From Tillandsia leiboldiana (taxonomy: Eukaryota > Streptophyta > Magnoliopsida > Poales > Bromeliaceae), in contig CM055076.1 in assembly GCA_029204045.2 (NCBI GenBank), forward strand, positions 9,206,966 to 9,270,965: a stretch of 64,000 nucleotides of DNA. Reading direction: 5' to 3'. The notes beneath the pieces were generated by a model. The model saw only the letters and a program-made list of their open reading frames with translations. It was not told the origin of the DNA and did not search any database. Of this stretch, positions 19,752 to 31,266 are shown piece by piece. Numbering within the stretch: position 1 is the stretch's first letter; every line of letters starts with the position of its first letter. The translations under genes were made by a program, and so were the position numbers.

Positions 19752-22092
19752 TTATCCTCTCCTTCGACCTCCTCGGCCACGCCTACGTCCACGCCCTCGC
19801 GGACGCCCACGCCCACGAGGAACAACAAGCTCGATAATCGGCATATCATCAAGATGCTCGACCGCTGCTAACTGATCGAGATCCTCGATAATACCACCCT
19901 CATCAATATGTTGGATCTCCTGTGGTGATGATGACGAGGGACGACGACGTGAATATGTCGATGCAAATGATGTCCGTGATACAGGAGGCGGGAGTGACTC
20001 TGACGTCGAGGGAAATGTCGTAGGGGCCTGAATAGGAGGAGATGGAGATCGCGGCACCTGAAATGGCGTAAATAGTTAGGTAATTTGAATTTGAAGACTT
20101 AATTTGAAATTTATAGTGATATGAAGGTACTTGATGACTCGAGGACGATGCGTGAGCATAATCTCCTCGTCCCTCAGCAACTCTGACAGTAGGTACCGAC
20201 GGTACATTTTGCAGTACCATATGAATATGCTCGCGCATATCTGTCAGAGTCCTGAATATCCTCGTAGGCGACGGACGATCATGCAATAACTGGCCTATAG
20301 TAGTATCCATCTGTCGTAGTGTGTCGGCCTGCATTTCAATGGACAAATTAAATTTATATTAAATATACAAAACATGTTAAATTTATATATAAAAATTATT
20401 ATACCATTGTCCTCTCGATATGCCCACTGGGATGAAAAGTCAGCGGAGGACGCTGCACTGGACGATATATCCATCTCCTCGTAATCGTCAAGTACCATTG
20501 CATGTATATGGATGCCGCCTGCAGTGGGTCCTCACCAGCAGCCGGGAGCTGATCAACAATGTGATCTAGCCTCTCAGACCACCTCTCAATATGTACAGCG
20601 TGAAATGCAATCCAATCCTCATCCGGACGCCCACGTGATGTCACGCGTCGGATGGACTCCACATTGAGAGGTATATGCTGGAGAAGATCGAATTGCCGCA
20701 GGACTCTGTCTTGTACATGCATCTCTACTATGTGATAGCAGATGATGACTGTCCTTGAACGCCAGACTTGCGAGCCCTGTACACAGAAGTCTGGTAACGC
20801 AGCTAAAATCTCATCTGTGTACGGCATCCATATAACCTGTTAATGACACAAAATGATCAGTTAGTATAAAAATGTTTAGAAAAAAAATATTTAAAGTATT
20901 GATTTAAACATCTACATACCTGCGTCTCTCTCTGCTGATCTAACTCATCTCTATAAAACTCAATGTCAGCGGTCCTGACATTGGCTCTGAATCGTAGTCC
21001 TCCAGCGTTTGCCCATCTAGATTGTAAAATATATATATTAGTTGCAATTACATTTGAAATACAAAAATCTACTATATTAAATAAATATCTTACCGGCAAC
21101 CCAGAGGGAGATCTACAATGTCGGGTAGCGCTAGGACGCCGGTAGGTCGGCCGATATGAATATGCTCCCAAGCCCAAATCTATATATTAACACAAACGAC
21201 TTAATATTAGATATAAAATATTAAATACCAATATTAACATAATAATGAAATCAAAATATTATATATTATACCTGTAATAGCGTCCCAAAACAACAACACT
21301 TGGCCTTCCCGTACAGTGAGGCAAGTCCTAGCGCTCGATACATATAAGCCAAGGCAGCTGCACCCCATGCATAAGCCCCGCACAGATCAAAATCAGCCAA
21401 ACGTGATAGCCACTTTAGGCGAACTCTGTGTCCGCTGGGGTTGGGAAACAAACTACACCCGATTTGATATAACATATATCCACGGGTTGTAGCTGCCACT
21501 ACTTCTGCAGGGGTATCTAGCGGTATATGGCTGTACTGATCATATAGCCACGTTAGGCGTATCTGCGACCCTCTTATTTTGTTGGGCACAGCTCCCAACA
21601 ATGCCTCGCATAGCGGCACCCACTCTTGAAGTGAAGTTCCCGTTACTGGTGGACCGTCGATACGGAGACCTGAAATAACCGCCACATCCTGGAGTGTGAC
21701 GGTCATCTCACCATGTCGAAAGTGGAACGTCTGGGTCTCCGGTCTCCACCTCTCGGTAAGGGCGGCTAGTAAAGCCTGATCCAGCTGCACGTGTCTCAGG
21801 CGTGCTACCCCGTAAAATCCAGACAGTCGGAGTAGATCTAGTATAGCTGGATGGTCAAGCTCCCACCGGTTGAGCTTGCGCCCATGCTCTGAGAACTCCA
21901 CCGCACGATACCCCTGTAATGCCAAAACAAATATAGTTAGCTTTCACACCAATTCAGCTTATTTGTATTACAATAAAATATTAAATGAAATTTTATAGCT
22001 CTTACCTCAGTCCTGATAAATGTTGACCTATGGAGATGCTGCTCTGATAGGACCGACGGATCAACTGGTCCCGCGTCCTCGTGATCTGCCAT
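19752..22092 (-). CDS. Plant mobile domain (PMD; MAIN/MAIL1-like) protein, intact, MULE-borne
   Basis: Seven exons on the minus strand: 22006-22092, 21272-21913, 21094-21179, 20920-21016, 20405-20836, 20131-20328 and 19752-20057. All have GT-AG introns, and they join in frame to 615 codons plus stop with no break. The ATG follows TTGCAG. Exon 2 opens the PMD (aminotransferase-like) fold with LDLLRLSGFYGV, the FRHGEMTVTLQDVAVISGLRIDG block and LTWL. Exons 3-5 continue with WAWEHIHIGRP and VIWMPYTD, then WRSRTVIICYHIVEMH and DEDWIAFHAVHIERW. A Ser/Pro-rich linker and an Arg/Gly-rich basic tail (PRGRGRPRGRGRRRGRGG) end the protein. PMD proteins act in plant gene and transposon silencing and also occur inside MULEs. 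The role in the element is unknown. It is divergently neither fused to nor overlapping the transposase, which ends just upstream in the same direction. Confidence 0.9.
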
Positions 22093-23927
22093 CTGCAATA
22101 TATAATCTACATATTAGTAACATAATAGCTAAAAAAGAGCAACTATTAAGACAAGATAAATAAAATTGTGGAAGTCATACGCCGACGTCTTTGTTGCACT
22201 CTTTGTACATTTTGTGGACAAGTGCTCCTATAATGTCCTGCCTGTTTACAAATGGAGTAAGTTCCTCGTCGGCCACCCCCCTCGTCCATTATATTACGAA
22301 TACGTGTAGATCGTGGATGACCTTTCTTCCTTCGTATAGGAGGCGGTACAATCGGGGGACCTTGGGGTCGTGGCCAGTGTCGTCTATCAGGAACAGGATG
22401 AAAATGTGGTGCGTACGTCGCACGATAGCAGTCCGTACTATACCAGACTGAACAAAAAATATGATAGTCTAATCTCATATGTGTTGTACTATAAACTGCT
22501 AAGATATGCGAGCAAGGTACTCCCGTTAGATGAAAATCACCACATGAACATTCTGCATTTGTTCCATTGACGATCACTTTGAAAGAGAAATCATCAGATC
22601 TGACTTCAAATTCTGTTAGTCCGAATCGGTCAACCCGATGTCCCCGCGCCGTATCTATATTTTCGGTAATTATTCTTTTGATATTAGGGGTCTGCGCGTC
22701 CGTCATACTTTCACCGTAAGCACGACGATAAAAAAAAACTTATTCAGCTTATAAAATGTAGCCGCAACAAAAGCCGTGATAGGCAAACCACGACTGCCCT
22801 TAAGTACCACATTTAACGATTCAGATAGATTCGTAGTATTCAATCCAAACCGGCGGCCTCCATCAAATGCCTTTTCCCAGTACTCTTTATATCTATCAAG
22901 CTCATGGACCCACTGCCAAGCATCGTGATCGAACGTTTCTAATTCTTCCTTCAACTGATTATATTCCGTTAGTGTTGAAGCAATTCCGATCTGCCAAAAT
23001 TTATCTAACAAAGTTTTATTTTTGAAGTGCTTATTCATATTTGCTTTCATGTGTCGAAGACACCAACGATGCGCGTGACCCTGTGCTGGAGGATAGATAG
23101 TAGCCACTATTTCCCTCAATCCAGGAAATCGATCAGATATAAAACAAATGGCTCTATCGCGGGTAACATAATGACGCAGGTTTTGCAAAAACCATCGCCA
23201 ACTCCCGCCATTCTCTCCCTCACAAATTGCAAATGCCAAAGGATATAGTCCATTATTTGCATCTACAGCCGTCGTGTCACGCCCCGGGGTCGAAACTGCG
23301 ACCCGGGCTCGCCAACAGATCCGCCACCTATACCAAAGCCCGCATAGGCGAAGCGTCCTACCTGCAAGAAAAGTACTACAGCTAACAGATATCAGAGCTA
23401 TAAATGAAAAACTGCTGTATAATTAAAACCAACCACTGTACAACTGGAAATAATACAACAACGTCCACCTCCCAAAATAATAATCGTACAAAATCCTCAT
23501 ATACAAAACTCAGAACTCAAACGGGAGATATCTCCAGTATACATCAGTGTACAGTCTCTCGGTACATAAAATATCCTCACTACATCTGTCACTCAAAAGA
23601 TGAAAATAAAACAACTAAGCTACTGAGGATCTCCTCTGAAGGGGGTACCGCTACTCTCCAACGACGGGAAGGAATCTAGCTCGTGACTCCCTCGGCTCGA
23701 TCAACAACCGCAGAATCAGCAACAACCGCTATGACTCTGCAAAACAAAGGAGAGGAAGGAAAAAGGAGGGGGAAAACCCCCAAAGGGTGTGAGAACTACA
23801 CCAAAAAGGGAGTTCTCAGAGGGTAACACCGCCAGACCCGACAGTCTGCCCACTAAGTCCTCAAGAGACAAAAACTAACCAAAGCCGTAAAGACTGAAAT
23901 AAGGAAGCTGGAGACTCTCAACAGCTA

Positions 23928-24066
23928 TCATGCCTCTATGCTTGCTATGCCTGCCTATGCCTGCCATGCCTGCCTTCCTGCCTATGCCTGCTATGCCTGC
24001 CTGCCTTCCTGCCTATGCCTGCTATGCCTGCCTGCCTGCCTATGCCGCCTATGCCTGCCATGCCTG
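23928..24066 (+). repeat. TGCC/TATGCC microsatellite in the solo LTR
   Basis: Alternating TGCCTATGCC, TGCCTGCC and TGCTATGCC units over about 140 bp. Confidence 0.85.
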
Positions 24067-24287
24067 CCTATACAACGGTCAACAACTCAGAAAGACCTTG
24101 GGACCACCGTATCCCCAAACGGTTCCCAACAACACTAGCACTGGTCTAAACACGGCTACTAGACTCCACTCGGTCCCCCTGACACGAGTGTAACAGTAAA
24201 GTAAACGTCTGTAATAGACCCAATCTAGTGACGCCAGAAATACTGGTACTGCCTGCCTGCTGTCGAACTCATCTGCGGGAATACTGA

Positions 24288-24655
24288 CCGACTACTGACC
24301 GGTACGGTCGCATCCCAAAATAGGTGACAGACCGACTACTGGCCGGTACGGTCGCACCCAAATTAAGTGATAGACTGGCTCCTGACCGGCACGGTCGCAC
24401 CCGAATAAGTGACGGACCGGCTCCTGACCGGCACGGTCGCATCCCAAAATAGGTGACAGACCGACTACTGGCCGGTACTGTCGCACCCAAATTAAGTGAT
24501 AGACCGGCTCCTGACCGGCACGGTCGCACCCGAATAAGTGACGGACCGGCTCCTGACCGGCACGGTCGCACCCACATAAGTGATAGACCGGCTCCTGACC
24601 GGCACGGTCGCACACAGATTAATGATAGACCGGCTCCTGACCGGCACGGTCGCAC
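24288..24655 (+). repeat. 42-bp minisatellite in the solo LTR
   Basis: About nine units with a period near 42 bp, each holding CTCCTGACCGGCACGGTCGC or the variant CTACTGGCCGGTACGGTCGC followed by AAGTGA-type spacers. Units alternate between two subtypes. Each contains the palindrome-like GACCGGCACGGTC. Confidence 0.88.
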
Positions 24656-27600
24656 ACTCCGATCGAAGTGGGAAAGCTCAACCACTAAGGAAACCAAATA
24701 CCCAATCTGGTGCATAAATAAATATCCGGTTGACCGCCCAATATCCGCGGTTGCCGCAAAGCCCCACACTAATCCAACCTGTCCCAGACACCAAGTCCCG
24801 ACTACACTACCCAGATCCCTGCTCGAACCCGAGCAACACTGACCACCTGACTAACAAAGAAGGAGAAAGGAAAAATATGGTTTCTCCTAAGTTAAGTTCC
24901 AATAAGTAGTGTAGCAATAAAAGATGGCCTAACTACATGTCCATACAAGCATGCTTTTGTCCTCAAGGAAATGAAAGGGGGTAAAGCATAATAATAGATC
25001 CTCTAGGAATAAAGAACATGCCGGAATCCCTAAAGAACTAAACCTGTCCACAATCCAGGGTCCATCAACAGAATGATCATAATAATACCCGCACATAGAT
25101 ATAGCTCCCTACTCCATCGAGTAATCATATCATAAAAGACTACGTGTAACCTGGTATGCTAAAAGATCATTACTAAAGCATATCAATCTGTATGATCTAG
25201 GCCACTATTCAAGCTTTTCCTCTCGATGCTAAATATGGGTTGTACATGAAACATGCATGATATCAGTCATGGAGGGGTGACATTCCCACAAGTACACATA
25301 TATTCGCCATAACATAGTCATCCATGAAGATCTTATCATTGCCTTATACAGTTACTGATATTAAGCTCACCCACCTGAAGCGCTTAAACCAAGGTAAACC
25401 TGAAGTCGGTGAAGAGCGCAGACGCCCACGGTCCAAATTCTGCCGAAACTGCATCCTCGGTACATGTCGCGAAGGCCTCGGCTCCAACAGTTAAAAGTAC
25501 CCCGAAATCAAAGTCTACAGATCCATCGGGTCCAGCAACACTTGTAAACACCCCTGGGTACAACAATAAGGTCCAACATTACACTTTTATTCCAAAAATA
25601 TTCCAAGTATACAACATCAGAAAACAGCCCCGAAGATGTGCAGTTTTCACCTGCAGAACGGATTCTGGAAAATCCAATAAAATTATTGTCGCGTTCCTCG
25701 CGTCGATACCTTCAAAACGAGTACCTGCACGTCAAATTCCGAGCCCGGTAGGCCGAGTTACAAATTCCACAATACAGGGCGCTCACAAACACACAACCAC
25801 ACAACTGTATTTCCTTGCATAGATAAAGGGCGAAAAATATACCTTTGGACAAGCTTCAGAAACATCCACTAAAAATACTGTGACAATCCTCGCGTCGAGT
25901 AGATGAAAAAAGTGTACAAGCACGTCGCCATACGATGCCCGGTTGCGGAGATATCGCCAAAAAACCACGCCGCTGTCCAAATCTCCATCACAGAAATGGG
26001 GTCACAGTAAGCTCGAACAAACACCTCGAAAACCATGGAATGAGGGAAAGCTGAAAATACCTAGATCGTAGATCTGTCCGTCGCGCATCCAGCGGCGAAG
26101 AAATCACTCGAAAAGGTGGTCGGAGTAGGCCGGGGGAGCTCGCGCACCGAAACGCGACGAAGGGGAACCCAAATGGACGAGCGTCGCGCCGCGCCGTAAA
26201 AATGGAAACCTCGATAAGCGTGCCACCAAAAATCTCAAAACTTTGTAGATGGATGCAGCATAGCTCGGGGATCATCTTTGCTGAAGGTGCCATGGCGAGA
26301 GGAGGCTCGGAAATGCCGGAAAAAGGGGAAAGAAAGAAGCTCGGATCGCTTTTATAGGCTCCAAGAAACAATTCGAAAAATACCGAATGTGTCCTAATTT
26401 CCGGGCGCAGGGAATTTTCGGGCGCGCACTGTAGCAGCCCGAATCTTCCCTGGGCGCGCACTGTAGCAGCCCGAAACTCCTGCGAGCCTCCACGTCGCCC
26501 GCCAAACAGGCGACAGCCAAAACCGGCCTCCCGCCGAACGACACGTGGACCAACGAGGGCTCGACACGTGGCAACCCCTTGGTCAACACCTCACTGCCAC
26601 GCCCACGTGCGCGTTGCCAGCGCCGCCTGCGGCCCCCTGCCAGGCACGCGCCCCGAGGCGGCCGCACCTGCTCCGTGGACTGAGCGCACGTGGACCAGCC
26701 AACCAGTGCGCGCCACGTGTCCACCCACCGGTCCACCGTACACCACGATCTAATCCGTGGACCACGACCGCTGAACCGGCCAACCCTGCCATGCCACGTG
26801 GCCTGCCCCCCGGTGCACGACGGCGCCGTGGACCGCGCACCTGCCCGCGCGCCCACGTGCTTGCCCGCGCGTCTGCCCGCGAGCTGCGCGCTGCCCGCGC
26901 CTGCCCGCCGCCGCTCCCGTGCTTGCCCGCCGCCACGCCGCCGCCCTCCGCCGTCGCCGGCGCTGCCCGCCGGCGCCGGAGTTACTGTTCCGGCGTGAAC
27001 AGTAACCGGTGCTCAAAAATAACATGTGGGTAGTCCATTTTGACCGTTTTCGCGCGCTGAATCCGAATTTTATGTCCATTTTGCCTAATTCCAATTCTAA
27101 AAATTGCCGAAGGCATCCGGAAGGATATTCTTTTGTCCAAACTTCGCGCTGAGCCCAATTTTAATATCCATTGCGCGCAAAACCACTTCTATGCATTCGA
27201 TGGGGTCAATTGACTACTCTCGTGATCATTTAACACCCCGGGTCCAACACTAGTGTCCAATTGGTGCACAAACACCACCAACGCGCCACATAGGCCTCCA
27301 GAAGCTGCTGGTCAACCAGTATTCTCGTCGTGGGGATCCAGGTCCTCACACGTCGCTATCAACGCATGACCTTCGTATTTGCTGTACATATGTGTGGCAT
27401 CGATACTCACTACCGGCCGACATTGTGCGAATCCACGAATCGAAGGTCCAAATGACCAAAAAACACGACCAAAGCGAGAAATCCCATCAGCGGGCCACCT
27501 ATGTTCCAGACACCATGAAGTACCTCGATTAGATGCCTTCAACATATTAAGGTAACGAGGCAAGCCTGTGTATGATTGCTCCCAGCTCCCATAAATAAGC

Positions 27601-29329
27601 TGTAATGCTTTACTCTTTGATTGCCAAGCCTTCCAATATGTTATGTCAACATGGTATTCCTCTCGCATCGTTTCTTGAATTTCTTTTGGTGTCATACTAA
27701 GTCTAGCCTTTAATGTAGGGAGAATCAATTGACATATAAGGCTCGAATTACAATTACGGTGTGCCGCGTTCAGCATTGGAATTACACATGTGTGTGGACC
27801 AGCATATGTTTTAACCCTAAAGTACGTCGTATCTTTAGGTACCGAAGCATGTAATCTTCATGCACATCCCTCTACGAAGCATTTGACAGTATAAGTCGTT
27901 CTAGTAGATTTCAAAACTTTCATTTGTACATTATGATCAATATGCCACCGGTCTAGAGCATTCAATAAAGATGCCTTATCACGAAAGACGCGGCCAACCC
28001 AAGTCCCGTCAATGCTAGGGAGACCAATATTGATTTGTCGAATATCACCCTCGGTAGGATCTACAACATACTGATTCATCCAATTATTATCTGTAGGAAA
28101 ACGTTTTGGATGATCAACAAATTCAATTTCCTTGTCAGGATTGTCAACATATTCGTTGCTTATTTCTGGGTTGTCCATTTCATTGAATATTGCATTTGCA
28201 AGATAATTTAGCCCTCCATCATGATCATCATCTATATCATATGATGGATCATTCAAATCTTCATCCTCACTACTATTGTGATCATCATTGATTGGTGAAT
28301 TCTCATGATTACTATCACTATCACCACCCCGTCAACATTAGCATCTCCTTCATCAATATTTTCACCTCCTTCGTCAACATTAGTACCAAAATCATTAATA
28401 GCAGGATTATTCCAATGTTCATACGAAGTAGATAACCTGCACATTTGGTAAACATTACCACCTCCACATCCCATTAATTTAAAAATTACTTACAAATGTA
28501 CTTACCCCCAATCATAAGGTTCTAGTTGTAAATGAGACAATTCAGGTTCTAGACGGGAAGTCGTGCATTGTCCGCGTGAGGTTGTGGCTTGTCCACGTGA
28601 GGTCGTGGCTTGCGTGTGTGTGGTCGTGCATTGTCCACGTGAGGTTGTGGCTTGCGTGTGTGTGGTCGTAGGTGGCACACATGTGGTCGTTGGTGGCACA
28701 CTAACCGAGCAAGGTACAACACTCTCAATAGGCGAATACTCACTTTCTCTGCAGTATATATAATGATTAAGTCCAATTACAGAAATTTACAAATCACCAA
28801 TTTATTATGTTATTTTACTAACCTTGTAATGCTTACACCACCTTGGCTTAGAAAATTTGGATCATCCATTACATTGGCGGAAGTACCCACATCAATATAA
28901 TTGTGGAGCATTCTCGTGTAATAACCTTGAGGTTCAAAATTTTCCGACGGATGTAGCTCTTTCTCAATGTATACCGTCACAAAACCATAATGTTCACATA
29001 ATCCAATCATTCCCTCCAATGATTCATCATCTACTACTTCGTGAGCCAAATATTCATTACCGACACTTGGGCAACGAATAGTGAATTTTAAACGAAATTC
29101 TTCTCTTCTACAATTTGTTAAACGATACATTCTCGTCTCGAAACTAGTATGTGTAGAATCAGAAGGTATCGCGATTAATTTTTTTCAACCGCCGATATAT
29201 TTTGGACCATTCTCATTGATAACTAACTGTCCATCCCAATGAACACTTAGCGACATGCGACAATTAGCCATTTTAACTACAAAAAAAAATTAAGCACTTT
29301 AAAATACTAATTTGAACTTCACCGTTAGA

Positions 29330-30190
29330 GAGCGACAGTGAAATCTCGCAAGGTAATGCTAAGGGTGACCTGTGAGCGATCTCTCACACTAAAACCTCTC
29401 ACAGTGAGGGATCTCTCACAGTGAGATAACTCTCTCATTGTGAGAGATCCCTCTCACAGTGAGGGATCCCTCACAGAGGGATCCCTCACTGTGAGAACAG
29501 AGGATCCCTCACTCTCACAGTGAGGGGATTACAGAGGGATCCCTCACTGTGAGAACAGAGGATCCCTCACTCTCACAGTAAGGGGATTGCTCACTGTGAG
29601 CGATCCCTCACTCTCACAGTGAGGGGATTGCTCACTGTGAGCGATCTCACAGTGAGGAGATCGCTCACAGTGAGAACAGAGGATCCCTCACTGTGAGATA
29701 ACTCTCACAGTGAGGGGATCGCTCACTGTGAGCGATCTCACAGTGAGGAGATCGCTCACAGTGAGTGAGCGATCCCACATCGCTCACAGTGAGTGAGCGA
29801 TCTCTCACTCTCACAGTGAGTGAGCGATCTCACATCGCTCACAGTGAGTGAGCGATCCCTCACTCTCACAGTTAGGGGATTGCTCATTGTGAGCGATCTC
29901 ACAGTGAGGAGATCGCTCACAGTAAGAACAGAGGATCCCTCACTGTGAGAACAGAGGATCCCTCACTGTGAGATAACTCTCATAGTGAGGGGATCGCTCA
30001 CTGTGAGCGATCTCACAGTGAGGAGATCGCTCACAGTGAGTGAGCGATCTCACAGTGAGGAGATCGCTCACTGTGAGCAATCTCCTCACAGACTCACCGC
30101 TCATTGTGAGCGATCTCACAGTGAGGAGATCGCTCACAGTGAGCGATCTCCTCACTGTGAGATATCCCTCTCTCACAGTGAGAGAGAGAG
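29330..30190 (+). repeat. Inverted-unit satellite array at the MULE 5' side
   Basis: About 860 bp built from CTCACAGTGAG and its complement CTCACTGTGAG, joined by GGATCC, GAGCGATC and AGAACAGAGGATC linkers. Because both orientations alternate, almost any part can pair with a neighbour. It lies between the transposase start and the GA-rich stretch at 30176-30236, so it occupies the likely promoter of the transposase. Confidence 0.9.
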
Positions 30191-30424
30191 AGATAAAGAG
30201 AGCGAGAGAGAGAGAGGAAGAGAGTGGGAGCGAGGCTCACAGAGAGATGTAGAGAGCGAGAGAGACGGCGACGGCAACAATGTGCTTCCTCTCGGCGACG
30301 GCGACGGCGACAGGAGCTCGGCACTGGGCGGAAGAGGAGGTCGGCACTGTGCGGGAGAGGGAGGCACGGAGGCGATTGAAGAGAGGAAATGAGCGCAATG
30401 CTGCGCGCGCGGGTGGATATAGCT
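30191..30424. other. GA-rich and GC-rich segment between MULE arrays
   Basis: Starts with GAGA repeats, then GC-rich DNA with GGCGACGGCGACGG units. Reading frames on both strands are low-complexity. It could be the transcribed leader of the MULE genes, but nothing shows this directly. Confidence 0.4.
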
Positions 30425-31149
30425 GTGAAGAAGGCACTGAATAGTTCAGCGCCTTTAACATTATATGTTAAAGGCGCTGAACCATTCAGCGTCTTTAACA
30501 TAAATGTTAAAGGCGCTGAACCATTCAGCGTCTCTAACAAATATGTTAAAGGCGCTGAATGGTTCAGCGTCTTTAACATATTTGTTAGAGGCGCTGAATC
30601 GTTCAGCGCCTTAAACATATCATGTTAAAGGCGCTGAATACTTCAGCGCCTTTAGCAGAAGGCGCCGAGGACTTAGCCAATTTTCGCGAAAATTGGCTAA
30701 GTCCCCAGCGCCTACATAGTATATGCTGAAGGCGCTGATTCATTCAGCAATTCTGAAGGCGCTGAATGAACGCGAAAATTGGCCAAGTCCCGAGCGCCTA
30801 CATAGTATATGCTGAAGGCGCTGATTCATTCAGCAATGCTGAAGGCGCTGAATGAATCAGCGTCTTTATCATATATATTGAAGGCGCTGATTGATTCAGC
30901 GTCTTCAGAGTATATGCTAAAGACGCTGAATCATTCAGCGTCTTCAGCACATATTGTGAAGGCGCTGATTCATTCAGCGTCTTCATAGAGTTTTTGTGAA
31001 GATGCTAAATCGTTCAGCGTCTTCAAGGTTCTCAACCCACGTGGCGCCCTGCTGGCAAAAGCAGGGTTACTTTTACAAATTTTTTTTACCAGGGTTACTT
31101 TGCAAATATTAATATTTTTTAGGGTTAGTTTAAAAAAAAGCCCGAAAAA
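30425..31149 (-). repeat. MULE right end: palindrome array and terminal repeat
   Basis: Many GCGCTGAAT/ATTCAGCGC palindromes with TTAAAGGCGCTGAA or GCTGAAGGCGCTGA extensions, and a variant (30666-30707) of the 46-bp palindrome seen at the left end. The last 120 bp mirror the left terminus (CTGGCAAAAGCAGGGTTACT) and run on to GCCCGAAAAA at the tip. Confidence 0.85.
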
Positions 31150-31223
31150 GAAGATGGAGGGAGTGGGGAGATAAGGACAGAGGGAAGGTGACAAGAAGAG
31201 GGGTACCTAAGTGGGTCTCGTGA

Positions 31224-31266
<43 letters not shown>

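Larger units (their letters stand above)
23275..27350 (-). mobile_element. Solo Tekay/Del-type gypsy LTR in the MULE transposase
   Basis: 4,076 bp starting TGTCACGCCCCGGGG and ending TCCTCACA, with a perfect 5-bp duplication CGTCG at 23270-23274 and 27351-27355. The start is the same as in the LTRs at 44625, 52335 and 56839 (minus-strand LTR end GGGGCGTGACA). It separates GCGAC from GGCTGTAGATGC of the transposase, so the reading frame across the site can be recovered. No internal region remains, so it arose by LTR-LTR recombination. Open frames inside it (for example 26272-27094) are GC-rich chance frames. Confidence 0.92.
22146..29271 (-). pseudogene. MULE transposase with SWIM finger, broken and split by a solo LTR
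   Basis: Reads on the minus strand from ATG at 29271. Blocks in order: an N-terminal domain (MYRLTNCRREEF, LAHEVVDDESLEGMIGL); a low-complexity exon of TTHTQATTSRGQ repeats (about 28503-28750); an acidic exon; a MuDR-type zinc region ending CFVEGCA; then the transposase core with SIDATHMYSKYEGH (first catalytic Asp) up to 27356. After the solo LTR the core resumes at 23269 with AVDANNGLYPLAFAICEGEN, CFISDRFPGLREIV and the C/H-rich HRWCLRHMKANM. A SWIM finger (CSCGDFHLTGVPCSHIL) and a knuckle (SICKQAGHYRSTC, first Cys now Tyr) follow. Breaks: TGA at 29185-29187, a frameshift near 28335, a TGA in place of Trp at about 27858, the LTR insertion, and a homopolymer frameshift near 22730. It would cut and join MULE ends if whole. 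Confidence 0.88.
18982..31149 (-). mobile_element. MULE (Mutator-like) element carrying a plant mobile domain gene, with a nested solo LTR
   Basis: The ends share inverted blocks (AGTAACCCTGCTTTTGCCAG next to a GGCGCCACG block, and AACCCTAA motifs nearer the tips). The right tip has about 23 bp more than the left. Next to each end is an array of short palindromes. Inside, both genes are on the minus strand: a MULE transposase with SWIM finger (22146-29271, broken) and a plant mobile domain gene (19752-22092, intact). A 4,076-bp solo LTR (23275-27350) sits in the transposase. Without it the MULE is about 8.1 kb. Instead of the usual 9-11-bp duplication it is flanked by a 556/576-bp direct repeat. 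Confidence 0.88.

Noticed and set aside
24288..24655. CRISPR-like repeat-spacer pattern
   Set aside because: Units are contiguous degenerate minisatellite copies with no unique spacers, in a plant LTR.
26272..27094. Overlapping open frames in GC-rich DNA at 26272-27094
   Set aside because: Lie in a solo LTR, occur on both strands, and are low-complexity Arg/Ala/Pro. They are chance frames.
28502..28776. A repeat protein with TTHTQATTSRGQ units
   Set aside because: It is a low-complexity exon of the MULE transposase, bounded by splice sites, not a separate gene.
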